Below are positions 1-11,070 of a DNA stretch of 64,000 nt, piece by piece. The DNA is from Alnus glutinosa (Eukaryota; Streptophyta; Magnoliopsida; Fagales; Betulaceae): positions 2,733,001 through 2,797,000 of the forward strand of contig NC_084894.1 of NCBI RefSeq assembly GCF_958979055.1. The letters run 5' to 3'. The translations under genes were made by a program, and so were the position numbers. The notes under the pieces were generated by a model. The model made no database searches, was not told the origin of the DNA, and saw nothing but the letters and a program-made list of their open reading frames with translations. Position 1 is the stretch's first letter; every line of letters starts with the position of its first letter.

Positions 1-727
1 GAAATTGACCACTCAGTTGGCCGGCACCAAGATCCAAATATCAAAGATTTTCAAATCCATTGTAACCAACTATAATGTCATCACCTGGCATGGCCTCATG
101 TAGAAAATTACTTCCAAAGAGGACTATACCGAGTGTCTTGCAATGCATCAGAATCTTGATTGTGCCCGTGATATTGGTTAGCCAATTGCTAGCAAGTGAA
201 AGGAAAGATAAGAATTTAAATTGAAGCACCTTAGGTTGGATTTGTCCCCTTGTCGGTTTCTAGATAATCGAATTGTGATCAAAGACTTGCATGAGTAGAG
301 GCTTATTGGCAAGTTACCAGAGAAGTTATTGGCTTTAAGGTCAATTACGATAAGTTGATGAAGACCGGAGAAATTAAAGAAAGAGATGTCTCATTCAAGG
401 AAATTGTCTCTTAAAATCAGTTGTGTGAGATTAGTACAATTCACCAAAGATAGGGTCAAAGAACCTGTTAAAGAGTTTGTATAAATCATTAGGTACTTTA
501 AACTAACAAAGAGCTTTCCAATATTCTCAGGGAGCTTGCCACTCAATTTATTGCCATATAACTCAAGGTTGGCGAGTGTGACAAGGTTCACGATATCACT
601 GCTAATGGGTCCTCAAAGTTCATTGTATATATCATGAGGAAGCATGGTCCTAAGAGAGTTAAAATCTGCCCGAAAAACCTTTAGTTTGGAACATGCTCCA
701 AGCCACTAGGAATTTGGCCACTGTGAT
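1..727 (-). pseudogene. RLP pseudogene P0 (partial LRR receptor-like protein)
   Basis: The minus strand encodes mid-protein LRRs of the same PSY1R/RLP2-3-like family as genes B and E. Residues such as NITGTIKILMHCKTL and NFLHEAMPGDD align with the LRRs just before the island domain, and 391-591 encodes the KLSGKLPENIGKL repeat. The piece runs off the left edge and stops abruptly near 727, in the repeat that reads SGHIPSGLG in intact copies, so the signal peptide and N-terminal LRRs are missing. At about 38-43 a CGA arginine codon found in copy D reads TGA, a C-to-T nonsense change, and further frameshifts lie between 229 and 391. It cannot make a receptor. Confidence 0.85.
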
Positions 728-734
728 GATTTAT

Positions 735-1310
735 GGTAGATGATAGTCTTATCTCTTGTAAGCACACAAGAAAAAAAGATATTTACGAATTTGAATGGAG
801 CTTCTAGTGACATCGAGAAAATGGGGTCATTGATTCTGATGAGAAAGCAGCCTCTTTTGATGTCTGGGTCGTCTTCTCTGAACGCTGGAAGGAGATTGTT
901 GACTGTACCGAAGATGGTCAACTTTTTGCGCTAGGCACACCCTTGTTTCCTATCTTCATGTGCTGACAATATCAACCAAGGCAGCTTCTATTAGAATTGG
1001 AGAAACTTTCTAAGTTGGCATTTCCAATTTTTTCAACAGAATTGGAGATAACTCTAGAACCCTTTGCTGCTTTAGATGTTGTCGCAACTTCAATTTCAAC
1101 AAAACCAGAGAAGTTGGTTTCCTTTGCCGAGGCGTTACTGAATGCATGTGCTTTTCCTACCTGGTCACTTCCCAAATTCTTTGAAGACCTTGCCTTTCCA
1201 CCTGTGGTGTCTTTTCCAACACTAACTTTGTTAGATAGTTGGGTTCGTTTTGGTCTAATTTTGCTGCTGCATTCAGACTTCACTCGAATAAAAGCAGGTT
1301 ATTGAGCAAG
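735..1310. other. Unclassified sequence between P0 and a CACTA end
   Basis: Short open frames occur on both strands (minus 972-1283, 103 codons, rich in Ser, Lys and Asn; plus 997-1305), but none resembles a family I know. Composition is closer to coding than the surrounding AT-rich DNA. It starts where the RLP homology of P0 ends and lies inside of a CACTA-type terminus at 1597, so it may be transposon interior or a captured gene piece. No function is proposed. Confidence 0.3.
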
Positions 1311-1394
1311 GTATGGCTGTAAATGGGGATGCCTCGACAGCTCTGCAGCCTAAAATGTGGTGAAAGTTTCAGGACAACAAATCATTGCATTTAG

Positions 1395-1597
1395 AAAAAA
1401 AAACTCCAATTTATTGACGGTTTTTTGAAAAGCGTCTGCAAAATAATAAATTGCGAACGGTTTGACCCAAACCGTCTATAACCTGGATTAGCAACCTATT
1501 ATCTTGAGAAAAAACCTTTTGGACCGTTTTTCAAACTATTTTTTTTCAATTTCTGGACGGTTTCAAACCGTCCAAAATTCCTGATTTTTTTGTAGTG
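1395..1597. mobile_element. Terminal part of a CACTA (En/Spm-like) DNA transposon
   Basis: The stretch ends in TTTTTTTGTAGTG, the reverse complement of the CACTACAA terminus typical of plant CACTA elements. Just inside are several subterminal motifs of the ACGGTTT type in both orientations (for example ACGGTTTGACCC near 1458 and GGACGGTTTC near 1556), as expected for TNPA-like binding repeats. The opposite end was not found, so length and target duplication are unknown. No TNP2-like transposase is visible. Confidence 0.5.
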
Positions 1598-1599
1598 GC

Positions 1600-2335
1600 G
1601 GGAGTCCCATTAGCAAATGTTATTTCTAGCTGGAGTTGTAATACCACTGGGTACGTAGCTAGACATGACTAGTTAATAATGTCGGCAGATATTTATAACC
1701 TAATGACTATATATCCGATTTGTATCCATATGGTAAATCTGCCAGAAGCTCTGGGCACATTTAGATGGGAGTGCCAACAACCTACATTGTGTATGGATTA
1801 CAATAAATGTGTTAATATGAGCAGTCAGATTTCACCAAGAACTTTAATTGTAGGAAAAATTAACTATTGAAAACATCTCTTAGGCCACAAAGAAAATCAT
1901 TGTAATTTATGTACATAAACTTAAATTCGACCTATTTAATTAAATGACTTTAACATGTTCCTTCCTCATCTCGGAGAGCTCACACCAAGATAGATCATCG
2001 ATATAAACAACAGTAACATTTAAAGCATTTATTTTTCACAAGCACACCCTATCGCTTCTGAGGTGCCTCATAACGATACAATTATATTGCCTTTTGTTTT
2101 GGATGACACTTGAAATGCGATATTAAAATATTCCTTTTAATAGTTTTATATTTATTTTTAAAGATATTCCTTCTACGAATGGCTCTCGAAGAACAAGAAC
2201 TGTGTGGAAGAAAGATGAACGAACGGTGTATTTATTTATTTAATTTTTTGCCCTTGTGCAATGGCGTGGTTGATTTTTGTAGGCTTGGGGTTTTAACCAA
2301 AGTTACCTAGCTGGCGGACGTGAGATCAATAGATG
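1600..2335. other. Intergenic, nothing recognised
   Basis: AT-rich DNA with only short chance frames; I see no repeats or gene similarity. Confidence 0.5.
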
Positions 2336-2339
2336 GCTT

Positions 2340-2632
2340 ACGGTGTGTTTGTGATTGTAATTTATAGGCAAAGAATGTGATTTTAAACCGAATCGTAAAA
2401 ATTGAATTGTTTGAAAATTGTTTTTAAAAAAAATAGCGATTTGAAAATGGAGAAAACAGCTTTTTAAAATCTCAAAAAATGAGATGCTTTTATGAAAACG
2501 CAAAATTTTAAAAGCTAATATGTGATTTTAAAGGTCTAAATACGATTTTGTAAAGTACTTAATTAACTGCGTTTTTAAAAATTACTTTTTCAAATCGCAC
2601 TTTTTCAAATTGTAAACCCAAACGAACCCTTA
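2340..2632. mobile_element. hAT-like MITE (putative)
   Basis: The left end GGTGTGTTTGTGATTG and the right end (GTAAACCCAAACGAACCC, read in reverse complement) are imperfect terminal inverted repeats of the kind seen in plant hAT-derived MITEs. The interior is AT-rich, non-coding and full of runs such as ATTTTAAA. No clean 8-bp target duplication could be fixed by eye. Confidence 0.4.
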
Positions 2633-2639
2633 AAAACAT

Positions 2640-3255
2640 GGTATAGAAAATCTTAGGTGTGTTTTTAAAAAATCATAAATGAATAGGATACATGTTGGCG
2701 TCTTGGCAATGTCGGAATTTAATTAACTTTGAGGTGGCATAATAATGAAATCGTCAAATTAGTAGATGAAATTTGTTTGTAAGGAGTGATTAAATTTTTA
2801 TTTTTACATATTTTATGAATCTCTAAATATTCTGATACCACATCAAACTTATGGCAAATAAGGTAAAATCTTCGGCTGACGAGTCTGGGTTTCTGACTAC
2901 TCCATCAATCGCTGCCCCACCACCAATCAACGTACTACAATAAACACACACTTAGCAATTTGTGTTGAGAGAAAGATCCCATCTCCATTATTTACTTTAC
3001 TTAAAATCATATACATGATATGTTATTAGAAAAATTTAAATCACGTGACAAACATATGTACACCATTAATTAATCATAAATTAATTGTTTGGAAGTTACA
3101 CTACCATCTTCATCGATGATATGCTTACTAAATATTCTATTGTTTTGCTCAAGAAATCAGGAGCTCTTAAAATAATCCTTTGACTTAAGAATTTTGAAAA
3201 GGAAACAAAAAAGACAAACATTTTTCTTCTCATGTGTAAAACATGATAAAAATTG
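2640..3255. other. Intergenic, nothing recognised
   Basis: AT-rich spacer with no supported gene. The block just after it (3268-3345, around GCACAGCTGGCGAAAG) is an inverted partial match to 24640-24780, DNA upstream of gene B. This fits a shared RLP 5' flank that was rearranged at P1. Confidence 0.4.
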
Positions 3256-3420
3256 CTAGTAATTAAGAAGTGGTGCGAGCCGGCCGGCTGTTTTATCTTC
3301 GCAAGAAAAGTCAAGGGAAATCGATTCCTTGCACAGCTGGCGAAAGCCTTATCATCTCCTCTTCTGGTTTGAGCTATTTAAAAAATCGATTCTTCTGGTT
3401 TAGCATATCAAACAAGAAGC

Positions 3421-5542
3421 ATGCCGTATTTAAAGCCTTATCATCTCCTCTTCTCCTTGTTGTTTCTTTTTGGTATTTTCTCCACGAATCATGCATGCAG
3501 CCAAATAGACCGCGACTCTCTCTCGTCCTTAGCCTTCAACCGTACTTCTTCTCCTCCACTAAATTGGTCTTCCATTGATTGTTGTCGGTGGGAAGGTATT
3601 TCTTGTGATCATAAGCATCAATCTCTCTCACAATTCACTTTTGGGTCCTCTCCCTAAGGGATTCTTTTCATCCTTGAATCAACTTAACGTCCTTGATTTG
3701 AGCTACAACCGTCTCTTTGGAGATATATCTGCTTGGCCTGCCTCCTTTCACATTGTTTACACATCTAGCAATCAATTTAGCGCAACAATCCAGTCTGCAT
3801 CCCTTCAAAGAGCATGGAGGTTGATCGAGCTCAATGTCAGCAATAATAGTTTCATGGGCCCTATTCCTTCCTTTCCTTGCATCAATTCTTCGTTGGTCAG
3901 CCTCCTCGATTTCTCTTATAATCATCATAGTGGCCATATTCCTAGTGGACTTGGGGCATGTTCCAAACTAAAATTTTTTCGGGCAGGTTTTAACTCTCTC
4001 TCAGGACCGCTTCCTAATGATATGTACAATGTGACGGGGTTGGAAGAAATTTCCTTACCTTCCAATCATCTTTCAGGACCCATTAGTAGTGACATCGTGA
4101 ACCTTACAAAACTCATAAACCTTGAGTTATATAGAAATGAATTGGGGGGCAAGCTCCCTGTGGATATCGGAAAGCTCTCCAAATTAAAATACATACTCCT
4201 TGATGGGAACTCCTTAAGAGGTTCTTTGCCCCCAACATTGGTGAATTGCACAAATCTCACTAAATTGATTTTACGGTTCAATTTTCTTGAAGGAGACATC
4301 TCTACCTTTAATTTCTCGAGTCTTCATCAACTTACTATAATTGACTTGGGGTTTAATAACTTCTCCGGTAACTTGCCAGTAAGCCTTTATTCATACAAGT
4401 CCTTGATTGCAATTCGACTAGCTGCAAACCGACTGGAGGGACAAATCCTCTCTGAGGTACTTCAATTGAAATTCTTATTTTTCCTTTCAATTTCTAACAA
4501 CAGGCTAACCAATATCACAGGCACAATCAAGATTTTGATGCGTTGCCAAACTCTTAGTATTGTCCACCTTGGAGGAAATTTTCCACACGAGGCACTTCCA
4601 AGTGATGACAATGTTTCTGGTTATGATGGATTTCAAAATCTCCGAAGTTTGAGTACTCTTAGCCAATGCCAACTAACTGGTCAACTTCCTATATGGCTAT
4701 CTAAGCTTAAGAAGCTAGAAGCCTTGGATCCAGGTTTCAATCGTATCACAGGTTCAATTCCTAGTTGGTTGTCTACTCTTCCAAGGCTCTTTCGTTTAGA
4801 TTTATCTAATAACCTCATTTCAGGTGAATTCCCAAAGGAACTTTGTGCATTGCCAGCATTAGTGTCAAACAAAGGCTCTAGTCGACAACAATAAATTAGA
4901 TTTACCAATATTCTTTGGCGTTGAAGAGACTAGCCATTTCAAGTTTGAAGCCAATTTTCTCTCAAACATGGGATCAAAAATTGTTGTTGCAAAAAATAAT
5001 CTTAGCAGCAACATCCCAGTTGAGATCGGCCGTTTGAAGTTGCTTTCTTGGCTGGATTTTAGTCATAACAATTTCTCAGGCAACATCCCAAACCAAGTGT
5101 CTGAGCTCACAAACTTGGAAGGTTTACACCTCTTTGAAAATCAGTTGTCCCGCGACAAACCAGTATCACTAAGTAGTCTACATTTCTTGCATAGCTTTAG
5201 TGTTGCAATCAACAATTTGCATGGACCAATACCATCAGGCACTCAGCTCTAGAGCTTTCATGCCTCTGTATATGAGGGTATCCTGGATTTTGTGGCCCTC
5301 CACTTCTACATGTGTGTGCCCATATTGTTAGCAACAACAGAGACATTAAGGATGAGGACAATGGGCATAAAATCCTATGGTTTCATATTACTGTGGTTCT
5401 GGGCTTCATTACAGGTTTTTGGGGAGTTTGCAGTCCATTGGTTATTAGTTATAAATGGATAGTTGCATATTTTCAATTCATGGACAGCATAAAAGATAGG
5501 TTTATAATCTTCGTCTTTAAAATTGCACATTGGTCGCTTTAG
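3421..5542 (+). pseudogene. RLP pseudogene P1 (PSY1R/RLP2-3-like, only plus-strand copy)
   Basis: Starts with an intact signal peptide (MPYLKPYHLLFSLLFLFGIF) and LRR cap (CCRWEGISC). About 86 bp present in gene B is then missing at a TCAA microhomology (near 3617), which shifts the frame. The reading resumes in another frame (3575-4894) and covers most LRRs. A one-base insertion near 4868 causes a second shift at the start of the island region. The remainder (4968-5250) stops at CTC TAG where B has CTC CAG, and the C-terminal NNRDI to membrane-helix part (5312-5542) is in yet another frame, ending in FKIAHWSL. Four independent lesions make it a clear pseudogene. Its upstream DNA does not match the TATA-containing promoters of A, B and E. 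Confidence 0.93.
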
Positions 5543-6190
5543 AGTCTGTTATCAATTTGGTTCTTAATTAAGAGTCTATTAATCAGTTTGATTTCTCAAG
5601 TTTCAATTCTAATAATCAAAGGTTTTGTTAGTTTTCATATTTTCAATTTGCAATCAATGTGATCCCCATCGTAGAGAAAATTAATTAATCTTGGTTACTT
5701 TGTTTGTTATGCCATTCACCGTTTGTCTGTAGTGAAAAACTACAACTTATTTGGTCAATTGTGATAGCCTCTCAATATTTTTATGTGCGGCATAGTCTCC
5801 CTTGCTGAATTTTAGAGTCATTTTGATTTATCCATGAGTTGCGGAAAATGTGCAATTGGGGATTAGGGCATAACAAATAGAACTTAAGCTGTTGGATGCA
5901 TAATAAAAAGAGGGTATAAATGCAAAATCAGTTCCTATTGTCGGTTTAAATAACAAATCGCTACATGTGTTATAAAACATAATTTAGAAGTCCTCGGAGC
6001 ACGTCAAAATAAACATTTAATCCATGCACTCAAATTTCATCAACACACTTAACGAATTCCGTTATTGTGCCACGTCATCATCAATAGAACAGTAACACAT
6101 GTCACTCTTAATAAAAAAAATATATATATTAAAAATATAAATATATTCTTAATGACATTACAAGTGAAGAACCATTCAAATTCCATTCTG
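5543..6190. repeat. RLP 3' spacer, inverted duplicate of 37030-37690
   Basis: This spacer matches, in reverse complement, the DNA downstream of pseudogene D. Shared landmarks are the GTGATCCCCAT and TATGCGGCATAG-like blocks, the TTGGGGATTAGGGCATAA block and the segment ending CTGCACTGCCAG. The match continues into the last codons of the NEK fragment. It shows that P1 and D (or their ancestors) were duplicated with their downstream flank and that one copy is inverted. Confidence 0.8.
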
Positions 6191-6455
6191 CTAGGCTGCA
6201 CTGCCAGTTTTGCAAGTATTCATTAGGCTCTGTGCCAGCCAAATTGCTGTTTCTCTTGATGAAACAGCTTCTTCACCAAAAGGTCTTAACACCCCTGCAA
6301 GTTCCTCAAGCCTTTCCCGTTTTAGTAAATCTGAACAGATCTCTAGTAGTGACTCCAGACCTTCAGCTCTTTGCTGAGTTTGGGGGTCCCATTCAATCCT
6401 TGTTTCATCACCATGAACCAAGGTCAGCGTACTCAATGATGAGATAATTTTATGA
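6191..6455 (-). pseudogene. C-terminal fragment of a plant NEK-type protein kinase (captured piece)
   Basis: The minus-strand frame reads TLVHGDETRIEWDP, then a helical segment with RAEGLESLLEICSDLL and FGEEAVSSRETAIWL, ending at a stop at 6191. I recognise this as the C-terminal conserved region of plant NIMA-related (NEK) kinases, which in the full protein lies far beyond the kinase domain. No kinase domain or upstream exons are present, and the frame beyond about 6455 is not family-like and may be intron. It lies tail to tail with P1. The last codons are also found at 37023-37040 next to RLP fragment C. It is probably a gene fragment carried by duplication. Assignment is from memory of the family and should be confirmed by a protein search. 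Confidence 0.55.
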
Positions 6456-6459
6456 TTCT

Positions 6460-7473
6460 CGTTGTTGTTTTTGGATCTTATTTTTAGCATAGGTTTGAAC
6501 TGGTATAGGGCTTCTAATTTTTTACTTTTTCCTGTTTGTGTGTGTGTGTGTGTGGATCTACTTGAATATATTTTCTATCTCTTGAAATGCTCATTATTTC
6601 AGGATTGTTAAAAGCAACTTGTAAATTTCTGTATGTTAACGTGCTTTCTGTGTTAGCTTTTGGTTGTCCCTTTTTGACTAATTGCAAAGATTAATGGGCA
6701 CTGGACAAATGGATCGACATTTTAGAAGTTGGGGTGTTGACACCACCTCATAGTGGAAGTTGATATATAATAGAAAAAATGTGATAAATGAAGATGAAAT
6801 TTCCTAAGCCGGATGTGTATATATATTCTAATCACATGGCATTAGGTTATGAATCATGCTCGGCTAATATGCACAAAATTTTAGATTTAAAATAGAATCT
6901 CGTGTTTCCCGAGCTCTATAACAAGGTTATACCATGTAGCAATATATAGATAAAGCAATTCAAATGAGATCCAATTAGATGTTTAAATGGTACAAGGAGG
7001 ATCCAATGACTAGTCTAAAATTATATGTAACTCGATCCAAAAAGATCCCCTCCTAATTTCAATGCAAAATTATATGACATAGAATCCAAGTTTTGTTTAT
7101 TTATTATGTTACTAACTAGTTAGATGTTCCCGTATGATGACTCATAGATGGACTTGTCGCCATCGGTATTAATTGGATCGGAGAATGAATGCGAAGTTGA
7201 TCATTTGTTGATACGGCTTCCGATTGATGAATTGTCTAAATATAACACATTCTTAAGTGGATGTTGATGGCAACGGATCTTCGACACACCATGAATCCAA
7301 ATCAATTTCCCTACAAGTACAAATCATGAAATCAATTAAATGTAAAATATACTAACTATTGTAATGTAAGTAAAATATGATGATAATTGAAAAAATAATA
7401 ACCTTTATTACTAAATAAAATATGATGTCGGTGTGTTTAATATATTAACAGTAATATATATACATATACAAAT

Positions 7474-7516
<43 letters not shown>

Positions 7517-7840
7517 ATATATAAAGAGTATGCGGATGCAGACAGTCAATATCCGCCCGCATATATACCCCCTAATGTTTACAATACAAACGATCACTTT
7601 CTACAAGAAAAATATGAAGTGTAATAGGGAGAGTGAATACAAATAAAGTAACAAAATTCTATGATTCGATTACAATCACACGTAAATGTAAACATTCTAG
7701 TAAGGAAAATATCAAAATAAGACATATAGAGAATCCTATATTCTAACATTTCATCAAACTCAAAGTGAACTTGAGTTTGGAAATAAAAAGAACTGGTTGA
7801 TTTTTCTTTTTTAAGACCGTTTTACGTAGTTATTATTATG
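6460..7840. other. Intergenic with microsatellites
   Basis: No gene is supported. It contains a (TG)n run at about 6536-6554 and a poly(A) tract at about 7470-7514. The poly(A) tract could mark the tail of a degraded retroposon, but no body could be identified. Confidence 0.5.
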
Positions 7841-8020
7841 AGATATGATTCTTCACCACTTAAATATACAACTTTTCACCACCTTGTCTATGTGGCAAGG
7901 TGGTCCCCCACTAGCTTTAAATATTTTTTATATTTAAAAAATAAAATAAAGTGGGGACCACCTTGCCACATAGACAAAGTTGTGAAAAATTATATATTTA
8001 GGTGGTAGAGAATCATATCT
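7841..8020. mobile_element. MITE with long inverted repeats (fold-back, about 180 bp)
   Basis: The left arm AGATATGATTCTTCACCAC and the right arm (GGTGGTAGAGAATCATATCT) are inverted copies. The match extends about 80 bp inward through the CACCTTGTCTATGTGGCAAG block and its mirror, leaving a short AT-rich loop of TTTAAATATT type. The transcript would form a long hairpin. A diverged relative lies at 24830-24995. Flanking AT-rich DNA prevents a firm target duplication call. Confidence 0.75.
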
Positions 8021-8304
8021 TTATAATTATTATTATTTATTTTGTTGAAATCATATTTTTGGGCAAGGACCAAATTTTGAATGTAAACTTGGCAATTCTA
8101 ATCCGTTGATGCAGTTGACCAAAAGACAAGGCCACGTGGGCCAATAAAGACAAAGGATTCGAAAAGGTTGAAGTCTACGTTAAAGTGACTTTGATACCAT
8201 ATAAGAAATTAATTGTAATGAAATATAACTTGAAACAAAAAGTAGCGGAAACAAGAAAGAAATTAATTGAGAATTTGTCGTAAGAGTTATATTCTGCTCT
8301 TGTT

Positions 8305-8594
8305 CAAGTAAGAAAAATATGAAGTTAGTATAAAGAATCCAATATTCTTCCACTCAGCATATGAGTCAGTAAACTCGTTGCCATCCTGGTCATGCCGTGT
8401 CGGAAGGTAGAGCAAGAAGCCAAGAAAGGCTGCATAAGATGGGACACCAAGTTCATCAATCATGGCGGTTCAATAAGTTCAAAAAAATGACTCATTTACA
8501 AGTGAGGAACTCTGTTCGTGGTGCTCAAAACAAAGGCAAACAGAGGTATTTAGGAAGTAAAGCCGTAGTATTTCCAAGTCAATTGCTTTAGTGG
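8305..8594. repeat. Segmental duplicate shared with 41217-41812
   Basis: Direct match to the DNA downstream of gene E: AAAAATATGAAGTTA, CATGCCGTGTCGGAAGG, GGACACCAAGT and ATCAATCATGGCGG recur in the same order. Copy 41217 continues straight through the LARD1 target site, so this block plus 15365-15970 is the 3' flank of pseudogene A, split by LARD1. Confidence 0.85.
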
Positions 8595-9213
8595 TGTTGG
8601 AGAAATAATTAGCTCCAAAGACATGTGGGCCGAGCCCATCGGGTCGGCCCAGCAAGATTAGACCCAATTTATAAGACCATTCGTTATTTCAAAAAAGACG
8701 TATATCCCAAGTATATCAAGATAGACTTCTATCCCATCAAATATGGGATAAGGTACCTAATAGAATGACATTAGTTAAAGAGAGTGTCATATCCAGTTTG
8801 GACTCTACTACCCAATTTGAATTCTATGAAGATAAGACTCAAGACTATGTGATCTAGGACTCAGACTCCTAATTAGAAAGATAAGATTCAAGACTATGTG
8901 ATCTAGGACTCAGACTCCTAATTAGATTATGTTCCAAGCACTCTAGCAGTTTTATAACTGTGAACTGTGAGCTTATAAATAAGATTACTACGCCAGGTAT
9001 TAAAAAAGGAAGCAGATTCTCTGAGCTTTTGAGATTACAAATATTCTCCAGAAAATTAGTTTGAATTGACTTAGGCATCGGAGTGGGGGTCCGGTCGGCA
9101 CCCCCATAGTCCGACGAGCCGTTTATTATTTTGCAGATTACGAGGAGAGCGAAGATTAAGGAAGGAAACGAATCACAAGGCAACACGTCACCGTACCGGA
9201 AACTGTACCAACA
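8595..9213 (+). repeat. LARD1 5' LTR
   Basis: 619 bp, TGTTGGAGAAATA to CTGTACCAACA. It contains an internal direct duplication (GACTCAAGACTATGTGATC and GATTCAAGACTATGTGATC blocks, about 8838 and 8886) and a TATAAATAA motif at 8974 that probably marks the promoter at the U3/R junction. Confidence 0.95.
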
Positions 9214-9216
9214 ATT

Positions 9217-9234
9217 TGGCGCCGTCTGTGGGAA
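9217..9234 (+). other. LARD1 primer binding site
   Basis: TGGCGCCGTCTGTGGGAA begins three bases after the LTR end. It starts with TGG, the complement of a tRNA CCA tail, and TGGCGCCGT is the usual start of PBS sequences in many plant Ty3/Gypsy elements. The exact tRNA (Asp or Arg) cannot be settled by eye. Confidence 0.85.
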
Positions 9235-10200
9235 CGAAGAATCGTTCTTACGAAAAAATAAATCCGCAACGGTGACTGCGCGATCAAGTCAAGTTTGAAA
9301 TCACGGATCGGAACCTAATTGCTCGGTGATGATGGATTCAGCTTATTTTTGAAACAGCAAAAAAGTACAAAATTCACAACGATGACTTCACGACAATTCA
9401 TGGCTGAAACCGGCCGATGGTTTCCTTCATGAAGACCCCCAATCTGCGTCCACCGACACAAAATCAAAACTCTTCACTGCGGATGCGCAAGATAAGTCCA
9501 TACCTTTCTTTTCATTCTGATTTGTTAAATTGTGGAAAGAAATTCATGGTGTGGATAACTATATGTGTTATGATGAAATCCAATGATGAGAAATTTTGGA
9601 GTGTCAGATCTGAAACTCTCTTCAACAAGAGGCAAAGATCAATAATTATTGTGCCCTTGTCCATTTACAAATGCTTCGTAAAAAAAAAACATGAAGCCTT
9701 ACAACTATACTATTGAGTTTTGGTTGGAATGATGCTTCTCTTCTGAAACTTGTTGATTTTTAATATTTTTTATTGGCACTACAAGACAAATAATTGGGTT
9801 TATAAATGAAGAATGATGGTTTGAACTTCTCAAGCCTTGATTTTGCGAAAAATTGAAAAAATTCTTAGCCCATGCCTTTCCTTTTATTAGAAAGAGATTT
9901 TTGAGTCAATAAAAGTATATCTCTAGATTTGTGCTCGTCTATAGTACCGGCAACGTGTTTGTTAACCTTCTCTGCAGAGATGACAAGAAAGAAAGGGCCA
10001 TGACGTTGTCAATCACAATCTGATCACATGGGCAGAGACGTGATTGAGAGAGAGGGAGACAGACATAAGAGAAAAATAAATAAAGAGAAGGGTTTGAATT
10101 CTGGAAGGAGATGGACATTATGAAGACGTGCGGAAGGGATTGAAGAAAGGACTTGGATCACGCATTGAAAACTTGTAAAAGTGAAGAAGAGACAAGGCCA
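9235..10200. other. LARD1 untranslated leader region, no coding signal
   Basis: Interior of LARD1 between PBS and the first array. Only short frames occur (longest plus 9417-9716, 99 codons) and none resembles gag. A (T)n tract at 10207-10225 precedes the array. Confidence 0.5.
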
Positions 10201-10257
10201 GGGCTCTTTTTTTTTTTTTTTTTTTGTCGAAAAACAACAAAAAAAGAAAGAAAAAAG

Positions 10258-11070
10258 AAAGTTAGATCCGAGGTGATTTATTGAGGCTGAAAGTTAGATC
10301 CAAGGTGATTTATTGAGGCTGAAAGTTATTTCCGAGGTGTTTTACCGAGGCGAAAAGTTAGTTCCGAGGTGTTCTACACAAGTGAAAAGTTAGATCCGAG
10401 GTGATTTATTGAGGCTGGAAAGTTAGATCCGAGGTGATTTATTGAGGCTGAAAGTTAGATCCGAGGTGATTTATTGAGGCTGAAAGTTAGATCCGAGGTG
10501 ATTTATTGAGGCTGAAAGTTAGATCCGAGGTGATTTATTGAGGCTGAAAGTTAGATCCGAGGTGTTTTATTGAGACTGAAAGTTAGATCCGAGGTGATTT
10601 ATTGAGGCTGAAAGTTAGATCCGAGGTGTTTTATTGAGGCTGAAAGTTAGATCTGAGGTGATTTATTGAGGCTGAAAGTTAGATCCGAGGTGCTTTATTG
10701 TGGCTGAAAGTTAGATCCGAGGTGATTTATTGAGGCTGAAAGTTATTTCCGAGGTGTTTTACCGAGGCGAAAAGTTAGTTCCGAGGTGTTCTACACAAGT
10801 GAAAAGTTAGATCCGAGGTGATTTATTGAGGCTGAAAGTTAGATCCGAGGTGTTTTATTGAGGCTAAAAGTTAGATCCGAGGTGTTTTATTGAGGCTGAA
10901 AGTTATTTCTAAGGTGTTTTACCGAGGCGAAAAGTTAGATCCGATGTGTTTTACCGAGGTGAAAAGTTAGATCCAAGGTGATTTATTGAGGCGGAAAGTT
11001 AGATTCGAGGTGTTTTACCGAGGCGAAAAGTTAGATCCGAGGTGATATACCGAGAAGAAAGTATAATCCG
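10258..11070 (+). repeat. 32-bp tandem array in LARD1
   Basis: About 25 copies of a 32-bp unit of the form GTTAGATCCGAGGTGATTTA plus TTGAGGCTGAAA. Variants TTATTTCCGAGGTGTTTTAC and TTCTACACAAGTG recur in the same order around 10327-10385 and 10739-10800, so blocks of several units were duplicated together. Units degrade towards the right edge. Confidence 0.95.

Noticed and set aside
7433..7624. Small frame with a poly-Lys stretch
   Set aside because: It is translation of a poly(A) tract in AT-rich spacer.
8869..9186. 105-codon minus-strand frame, repeated at 15020-15376 with 118 codons
   Set aside because: Both lie inside the two LTRs of LARD1 and are identical by LTR duplication; no coding evidence.
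9217..9234. Possible tRNA-like sequence
   Set aside because: It is a primer binding site complementary to a tRNA 3' end, not a tRNA gene.
9778..9800. CACTACAAGA as the start of a CACTA transposon inside LARD1
   Set aside because: No subterminal repeats follow and no matching terminus with 3-bp duplication is found; likely chance.
10258..11070. Regular 32-bp repeats resembling a CRISPR array
   Set aside because: Units are directly adjacent without unique spacers, lie inside a plant LTR element, and the window is eukaryotic. They are a minisatellite.
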